Positions 60,363-64,000 of a stretch of 64,000 bases of DNA are shown piece after piece. The position numbers and the translations under genes are program-made. The stretch is taken from the NCBI GenBank assembly GCA_025504975.1, contig JANUWI010000006.1, forward strand, positions 124,001 through 188,000, given 5' to 3'. This stretch comes from Plenodomus lindquistii (taxonomy: Eukaryota; Ascomycota; Dothideomycetes; Pleosporales; Leptosphaeriaceae). Position 1 is the first letter of the stretch, and each line of letters opens with the position of its first letter. Under the pieces are notes generated by a model. The model had not been told where the DNA came from, searched no databases, and was given only the letters and a program-made list of their open reading frames with translations.

Positions 60363-61745
60363 TCAGACCATGCTCTGCGTCTGAGCAAGGGGATGCTGTC
60401 CGAGATCCATACTCCTATGCATATGTCGACAGGGCAAGTCCCTCACGCTCTCACTGTCCCTACCCACCAACGCGCCCTCATCCTCATCTTCAATCTCAAA
60501 CATGCGCTTCAACTCCCTACACGCAACCATGTACTGCTGTCGCGCACCGGGGCTTTCGCGGAGTGGATTGGGCGCCTTGTCCCATCCGTGTGGGACCTCG
60601 GGGACGCAGTGGTAGTGGACGCGTTTTCCTAGGTTGTTGACGAGGCGGTCGCGGAAGCGCTCGCCTTCTGCGAGGAGCATGTCCCATTCGCAGCAGAAGA
60701 GGACAATGTCGTCGGGTAGGGCGGCGAGCATGTGGTTTGGAGCTACGCCGGGGCTGAGCCAGGGGTGTGCGAGATCGAGCGAGGGGGGTTGCAGGTACGA
60801 GTCGTCGAAGAGTTGGGTGAAGACGGTGGGGAGCTGGTGGTCTTGTCGGACGCAGGTTGCGCGGCGCTCGGCGCGGGTTTGGGTGTAGTCGGTGGGCGGG
60901 TAGAAGGAGACGATGCCGCGGATTTTGAGGACGGCCGAGGAGCCCTCGGTCATGACGGAGACGGCGGACCCGTCTTTGTACGAGGAGACGAGGGAGAGGG
61001 CCGAGGAGCCCGTCTGGCGGAGCATGGCGATGCGGTCGAGGCGGGTGGTTTGGCGGGAGAGGGGCACGCGCGAGGCGGTCGGGGTGAGGAAGGGGTTTGC
61101 GGCGGCGGGCAAGAAGGGCTGGACGGTGGTGGTGGGGACGTTGCCGGCGCGCGAGTCGACAATGGGCTGGCCCGAGGGGGTGCGGTCGAAGAGCTCGCCC
61201 TGCAGGCAGAGGGGCACGGTGAAGGACATGTTGCCGCCCGAGGAGAAGCCCGAAATGGCGAAGCGGTCCGAGTCGAGGAGGAACTCGTCGGCGTGCTGGG
61301 CCAGCCAGAGCACCGCGTCTGCGCCGTCTTCGACTGCGGTGGGAAACGGGTTCTCAGGCGCAAGCCGGTAGTCGACGCTGACCACGACGGCGCCGACCTG
61401 TTCCACGACGATTCCACACCACCGCGCATCGTCGCGTGCTGTGCCCAGGACGAAGCCGCCGCCGTGGAAGTTGATGACAACCGGGAATCGCTTGACGCCC
61501 TTTAGTTTCTTGTAGCGCTTGTATTCCTTGGGCACGTAGAAGTTGAGTCGGAACTTGCCCCCGATTGGCGACACGGTGGCTTCGATGTCGCGGTAGAAGG
61601 CCGGCTTCGGTGGCAGCGGTCGCGCGAGTTTGTGCAGCAGCATGCCGATGCCCATGAGGAAACGCCAGACCTGGGCTTGCACGTGCAGCACCCATCGAGG
61701 GCGGTTGCCTGGCTGTGTTGGTACGTTTTCCTTGTTGGCCATCAT
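60363..61745 (-). CDS. Alpha/beta hydrolase, HSL-type (acetyl esterase/lipase-like)
   Basis: Single exon, 460 residues; the start is a double ATG at 61745 and 61742. The oxyanion motif HGGG is at 94-97, as in the hormone-sensitive lipase group. The nucleophile elbow GFSSG is at 166-170, with Ser168 as nucleophile. The acid is probably the Asp of CEWDMLLAEG, and the His that of VPHGWDK. A hydrophobic stretch at about 28-40 could anchor the protein in a membrane. Residues 195-275 form a Ser/Thr/Pro-rich insertion between the nucleophile and the acid, longer than in compact bacterial relatives. The C-terminal 45 residues are acidic then polar. It probably hydrolyses short acyl esters or a lipid; the substrate cannot be told from sequence. 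GC-rich coding sequence creates long antisense open frames. Confidence 0.9.
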   Translation of the reverse strand: MMANKENVPTQPGNRPRWVLHVQAQVWRFLMGIGMLLHKLARPLPPKPAFYRDIEATVSPIGGKFRLNFYVPKEYKRYKKLKGVKRFPVVINFHGGGFVLGTARDDARWCGIVVEQVGAVVVSVDYRLAPENPFPTAVEDGADAVLWLAQHADEFLLDSDRFAISGFSSGGNMSFTVPLCLQGELFDRTPSGQPIVDSRAGNVPTTTVQPFLPAAANPFLTPTASRVPLSRQTTRLDRIAMLRQTGSSALSLVSSYKDGSAVSVMTEGSSAVLKIRGIVSFYPPTDYTQTRAERRATCVRQDHQLPTVFTQLFDDSYLQPPSLDLAHPWLSPGVAPNHMLAALPDDIVLFCCEWDMLLAEGERFRDRLVNNLGKRVHYHCVPEVPHGWDKAPNPLRESPGARQQYMVACRELKRMFEIEDEDEGALVGRDSESVRDLPCRHMHRSMDLGQHPLAQTQSMV

Positions 61746-62614
61746 CTACGTCTGTTGTTTGCGAGGAGATGCTGCTACGTCAATCGCGACATGGAATGCA
61801 AGAGAGACGGGCCAAAGTGTTGATGCACAATGTCAACAAACAGGGAGGTTTCCGCCCAATGTCGGACCAAGAGTTTGGCGGCAAGCTTACTGTTAGTGAG
61901 GCTCGCACGCTTACGGTTCGCCTTGACCCAGGCGCGTGTTGGGCCGTCGTTCTAGAAATTATCAGTAGAAATGTGATACACTGGGAGTGGGTCGTGGTCT
62001 GACAGAGGATGACGTATGCGCTGGGGCTTGGGCCCGCCGTCCGCCATTGACCTTCGTCGAGCCTGCCAAGGATTGACGTGCTGCAGGGGCCAGGAGTCGA
62101 ATCGCCTGCTTGGGTAACAAGTCGAGCTCGTCACCCAGACGACTCTGTGATCGTGTTGCGTCTCTGTATGAGCTATTTGTCCTTCTCCCTATCGGATGTC
62201 CGCACAGGTAAGCTCCGATCTCAACGTCACACAAGCAGGCCCGATAAGCAGCGGCTGCAATCGGAACACCATGAATTCATGCTGTTCGCTAGCAATATCA
62301 TTGTACTGTGTAGACCATCTATCACATGCAGAGGTAGGGCAAAACCATACTCCTCGAGCATCAGCAGAGGCATCCATCCCATTATCCAAAAGCCAGCCAG
62401 GACGGGTATAGGGCGGCTCAAGTCCTCAGAAAGCGCCAAAGCTCACCTATTGATGCTGCCGTGGACCGTAGAATCCAGGTATCCAGATTGCGCCTGTGAA
62501 GATGGACAGTCAAGTCGACCATATCCCATACGCCCATGAACAAGTATGCAAATCACTCGTAACCAAGATGCGGACAAAGGAAACAAAGAGACATCATGCG
62601 ACCGATGCATGCAC
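61746..62614. other. Intergenic region, no gene seen
   Basis: Holds the promoter of the hydrolase gene and the 3' region of the small acidic protein gene. No coding sequence is supported. Confidence 0.4.
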
Positions 62615-63174
62615 TCACGCGTCAACAAACTCGTACTCCTCGTCCTCGGGGGCTACATTGCGTCGCTTGGGGCGTGTTGACGGTCCCTCGTCGTCGGCAT
62701 CAATGTCTAGCACCTCGTACTCGTTCTTGATAAGGGTGTCCGTCTCCTTGGTCTCAAAACGCTCAATAGCCTTGTCAAGGGCGTGATTCAAGATCTGGCT
62801 GCCATGGCTGGGACCACGAAAGGCATCGTACGAGTATGCGATCTCGGCGTCGGGGGCAGTCGAAGGGTGCTCGATCTCCTCGTCAGCCGACGACTCGTCG
62901 CTGGCCGAAGCCATGTCTTTGCTGAGGGCGGTACGAGCCTTCATGGGGCCAGGGTACGAGGACCTAACTATGTTAGCATTCACTCATATCTCATGACAGG
63001 AACAACATACTTGATGTGAGGAAGGATCTTGGCAGGGCGAGGCTTGCTATCGCTCTCACGGTTGCCTGGTCCAAAATGCTGTCCATGCGCCCACTTGACC
63101 CTCGAGTTCTTGTCGCGGTTGAACTCCTTTGCATCAGCGCGGAGATCGCCAGTGTACATCTGCTCGGCCGACAT
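62615..63174 (-). CDS. Small acidic conserved fungal protein of unknown function
   Basis: Two exons on the minus strand: 63174-63011 and 62963-62615, with a 47-nt intron (GTATGT, branch TGCTAAC); 170 residues. The acceptor at TTAG just after another TAG gives the in-frame join HIKSSYPGPMKA. The ATG at 63174 has A at -3. The N-terminal half is basic and polar (MYTGDLRADAKEF, VKWAHGQHFGPG). The C-terminal half is acidic, with one predicted helix, GSQILNHALDKAIERFETKE, followed by NEYEVLD and a closing EDEEYEFVDA. I recognise the style of a small protein conserved across filamentous ascomycetes but know no function. There is no signal peptide or membrane segment. Confidence 0.75.
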
Positions 63175-64000
63175 GATGATGATGCTTGCGGCGGTTCTTG
63201 ACTTTGAGGTGTTGGACTAGTCCAGTCTGTTTCTAGTAGACGACTCTAAGTTGTAGCGCTGGCGCTATGTGGTTGGAGGTTGACGTGCTTCGTGGTAGGT
63301 GACTAGGTAGATTAGGTGGATGGGAAAAGGCAAACAGTGGGCAAGTAGAGGTATGGAGATTGGCAGTATGCAGGTCTGATATGAAGGAGGCGGGAGCGGG
63401 TGACTGGTAGCGGCTGTCTTGTGAATGACTCTAAGGCGTGACTCGAGTTCCAAGGTAGAAGGGGCCTATGCTGTTGAGAGTGAGTGGCTATGCAGGTGAG
63501 GGAGATTGTGTTTATTGAACGGCTAGGCAGATGTTTACGACAGAGGCGTACCGCCCTTTATGAGGTCAAAGGCGCATGCGCTCCCCGCTTCTTTGTGGTT
63601 CCCGATAAGGAGGGCTGAGGTATTGGTAGCCTCATGACCTCGCGCCCACGTTCCGGCTCACCGAGGCCCGCATCAGCCCCGATTTCACATCCGGTTTGAC
63701 TCTCCCATGATTGCATCATCGCTAAATCATGCGCCTTGATTGCAACCGTGGGTGAGTTGGAGGCTGTGCTGCCATGGACGCATGGATCTGGCGCTGTTGG
63801 TCGCATCCCGGCGGCCGATGTGGGGTCCACCTCCACACCCCAGACAGCAGCAGTAACGGCACTCAACAGTCACCGTGCCTTGGATCGTAACCTGCGCAAC
63901 CTCGATAAGCATCCGGAATTGGCCGCCGGCCAGCCTGCGCCTCTGCTCAGCTGGATTGAAGCCAGTCAGCCATCTACCATTCGTGGCGAGTAGGAGCAGC
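63175..64000. other. Right-end intergenic region, no gene supported
   Basis: Contains the promoter of the small acidic protein. Open frames near 63700-63990 lack an ATG start or any recognisable domain. A gene could begin beyond the window. Confidence 0.4.

Noticed and set aside
60732..61505. 257-codon plus-strand open frame
   Set aside because: Antisense to the GC-rich alpha/beta hydrolase gene, which has clear catalytic motifs; its Gly/Glu-rich product is a composition artefact.

Overview
This window is nuclear DNA of a filamentous ascomycete, most likely a dothideomycete of the Pleosporales type. The reasons are short introns (mostly 45-80 nt) with GT..AG ends and CTNAC/CTAAC branch sites, monocistronic genes on both strands, typical fungal housekeeping genes, and a hydroxamate-siderophore locus of the ferrichrome (NPS2) kind. 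There are no bacterial-style operons and no CRISPR array, and I recognised no rRNA or tRNA gene.

Positions 1-23.7 kb form the siderophore locus. A giant non-ribosomal peptide synthetase lies on the minus strand and runs off the left edge. It reads A-T-C-A-T-C-A-T-C-A-T-C within the window, and at least 4,262 residues are visible. Divergent from it is a six-exon, 1,329-aa full-size ABC exporter, followed by a three-exon L-ornithine N5-monooxygenase (sidA, 530 aa). The monooxygenase makes N5-hydroxy-ornithine, which an acyltransferase outside the window would acylate. The synthetase joins the hydroxamates with small amino acids, and the ABC protein probably moves the siderophore or a related compound. 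The promoters hold five exact ATCWGATAA sites, the element bound by the iron repressor SreA, and CCAATCA boxes. Two small non-autonomous DNA transposons, one hAT-like and one TA-flanked, sit in the region upstream of sidA.

Positions 24-31.5 kb hold two conserved plus-strand genes: the DYRK-family kinase Yak1 and the translation factor eIF3c (Nip1). Next comes a decayed membrane-protein gene (about 32.9-34.5 kb) whose frame is kept but interrupted by five stop codons, each of which could be a C-to-T change. Then, on the minus strand, come a PAP2-type lipid phosphatase and a LITAF-domain protein.

Positions 39-47.4 kb are gene-dense: AAR2 (U5 snRNP assembly, minus), SNF8/Vps22 (ESCRT-II, plus), a large probable mitochondrial protein of unknown function (minus) and the AAA ATPase Afg2 (plus). 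The last two share a 152-bp divergent promoter.

Positions 48.9-64 kb are poorer in known functions: a Ser/Pro-rich unknown protein, an 805-aa fungal protein with a helical N-terminus and a Cys/His-rich C-terminus, a second decayed membrane-protein gene (about 56.6-58.7 kb, minus), an HSL-type alpha/beta hydrolase and a small acidic conserved protein. Exon coordinates were worked out by hand from splice signals and frame continuity. Every complete intact model given here closes in frame.
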